6,684 nt of DNA from the NCBI GenBank assembly GCA_031274045.1, contig JAISQS010000070.1, positions 1 through 6,684 on the forward strand. Reading direction: 5' to 3'. This DNA comes from Planctomycetaceae bacterium. GTDB lineage: Bacteria; Planctomycetota; Planctomycetia; Pirellulales; Thermoguttaceae. This document shows positions 6,242-6,684 of the stretch, in pieces. Position 1 is the stretch's first letter. Each line of letters begins with the position of its first letter. The notes under the pieces were generated by a model. That model ran no database searches, was not told where the DNA came from, and was given only the letters and a program-made list of their open reading frames with translations. A program made the position numbers and the translations under genes.

Positions 6242-6378
6242 TCACCAATGCTTTTCACGCCCCATTTCGTCGGTAGCAAGCTACCATCGCTAACGTAACT
6301 TTTGGGCTTGCCCTCGTTCCTCAGAGGTGGAAATGAGGTTTTTTGCCGTAGAAATTCCAACACGTTTCACGCCACATC

Positions 6379-6401
6379 GGGACGAGAGCAAGACTCGCCC
6401 C
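6379..6401. repeat. Hairpin just right of the element
   Basis: GGG-A-CGAG (6379-6386) pairs with CTCG-C-CCC (6394-6401) around AGCAAGA, with one A-C mismatch. The sequence GACGAGAGCAAGACTCGCCC looks like another short dispersed palindrome, distinct from the element next to it. Confidence 0.55.
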
Positions 6402-6479
6402 TACAATACTAGACGTTATTCACCAAAGAAAAGTTCAACGAACGATCTGCTATCTTACGTTGTTGTTATATTAACCTAA

Positions 6480-6578
6480 ATTGCAGAGTCGAAAATGGCA
6501 GAGTCGAAATTATGGTTGACTGCGTCAAAACTGTGGTTGACAAAATCGAAACTATTGATTGCAGTGTCGAAATTATTT
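6480..6578. repeat. 21-bp degenerate tandem repeat, about 4.7 units
   Basis: A partial unit (6480-6494) is followed by four 21-bp units starting at 6495, 6516, 6537 and 6558. The conserved core is TCGAAA (TCAAAA in the second unit), ending in TTATGG-like sequence. On the + strand the repeat is one open frame (ATG 6495, stop 6579-6581) coding a heptapeptide repeat: AESKLWL, TASKLWL, TKSKLLI, AVSKLF. There is no ribosome binding site, so a 28-residue peptide is possible but not supported. The right end overlaps the last three bases and stop of the partial minus-strand gene. Confidence 0.75.
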
Positions 6579-6684
6579 TAATGGTACATCTGTGACGTAT
6601 AGGATATTGTCGCGGAATAGCAGGAGGCTGACTTTGTTGCCGGGTGCTTTGATGTTTTGCCACTCTTTCGCAATAAACCGCACG
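6573..6684 (-). CDS. C-terminal end of an unidentified protein (partial)
   Basis: The minus strand is open from the right window edge to a TAA at 6573-6575, giving the last 36 residues of a protein whose start is outside. The residues include EWQNIKAPGNKVSLLLFRDN and then ILYVTDVPLK, ending at the stop. The alternating hydrophobic pattern (VSLLLF, ILYVTDV) looks like two beta strands of a real folded domain, in contrast to the Gln/Pro/Ser/Thr-rich reading of the neighbouring frame (6466-6663). I do not recognise the family. The stop lies in the last unit of the 21-bp tandem repeat. Confidence 0.55.
   Translation of the reverse strand, partial: VRFIAKEWQNIKAPGNKVSLLLFRDNILYVTDVPLK

Larger units (their letters stand above)
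5998..6365. repeat. GC-rich dispersed repeat element (family B) with nested inverted repeats
   Basis: ACGTGTTGGA at 5998-6007 is mirrored exactly by TCCAACACGT at 6356-6365, suggesting element ends 368 bp apart. The core CGTGTTGG also occurs at 6121 and 6140, so the terminal match alone is weak. Inside lie a 37-bp inverted repeat, two short perfect hairpins, a 32-bp tandem duplication and the palindrome GGTAGCAAGCTACC (6272-6285). Frames open on both strands (5981-6298 +, 5963-6202 -, 6040-6363 -) are products of the repeat and not genes. No transposase is present, and I see no convincing target duplication. It could be a non-autonomous MITE-like element or a composite of smaller repeats. Confidence 0.55.

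Noticed and set aside
5963..6363. Open frames on both strands in the GC-rich element (NRPPGGYV-type products)
   Set aside because: They exist because the repeat lacks stops. The same repeat unit is translated in different frames on both strands, and no ribosome binding site is seen.

Overview
The window reads as a piece of an AT-rich bacterial chromosome with few genes and many repeats. My best guess is a planctomycete, possibly from the anaerobic or gut-associated Thermoguttaceae/Pirellulales group. That guess rests on three things: degenerate 'CGCGGAA'-type palindromic repeats, a GC-rich 'GGTAACCGACCGCCGGGCGG' dispersed repeat, and a secreted metallophosphoesterase with a DRT-G style first motif. 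All three are familiar to me from that phylum, but I could not run a search, so the assignment is an inference.

Layout, left to right. Positions 1-478 hold no gene; they contain a hairpin and two copies of a roughly 100-bp palindromic repeat. Positions 477-531 carry a run of YTTAAY elements at 11-bp spacing followed by a -10-like hexamer, which looks like a Pho box (phosphate-starvation operator). A leader of about 140 nt with two strong hairpins leads to a secreted calcineurin-like phosphoesterase (679-1755, +). A third copy of the palindromic repeat starts 4 bp after its stop codon and sits between it and a convergent gene. On the minus strand, a long coiled-coil protein (3416-5623) lies upstream of a condensation-domain/acyltransferase-like protein (1928-3289), 126 bp apart and in the same direction. 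From about 5905 to 6410 there is a GC-rich mosaic of dispersed palindromic repeats, including one element with a 37-bp near-perfect inverted repeat. The right edge has a 21-bp tandem repeat and the last 36 codons of an unidentified minus-strand gene.

How it fits together: the phosphoesterase appears to be a single-gene transcription unit induced by phosphate limitation, releasing phosphate from organic phosphate outside the cytoplasm. The coiled-coil and acyltransferase genes may be co-transcribed, but the sequence gives no clear functional link. The most interesting signals are the Pho-box-like array with its structured leader, and the two unrelated palindromic repeat families that fill the intergenic space. 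I see no CRISPR array, tRNA, rRNA, transposase or defence system.
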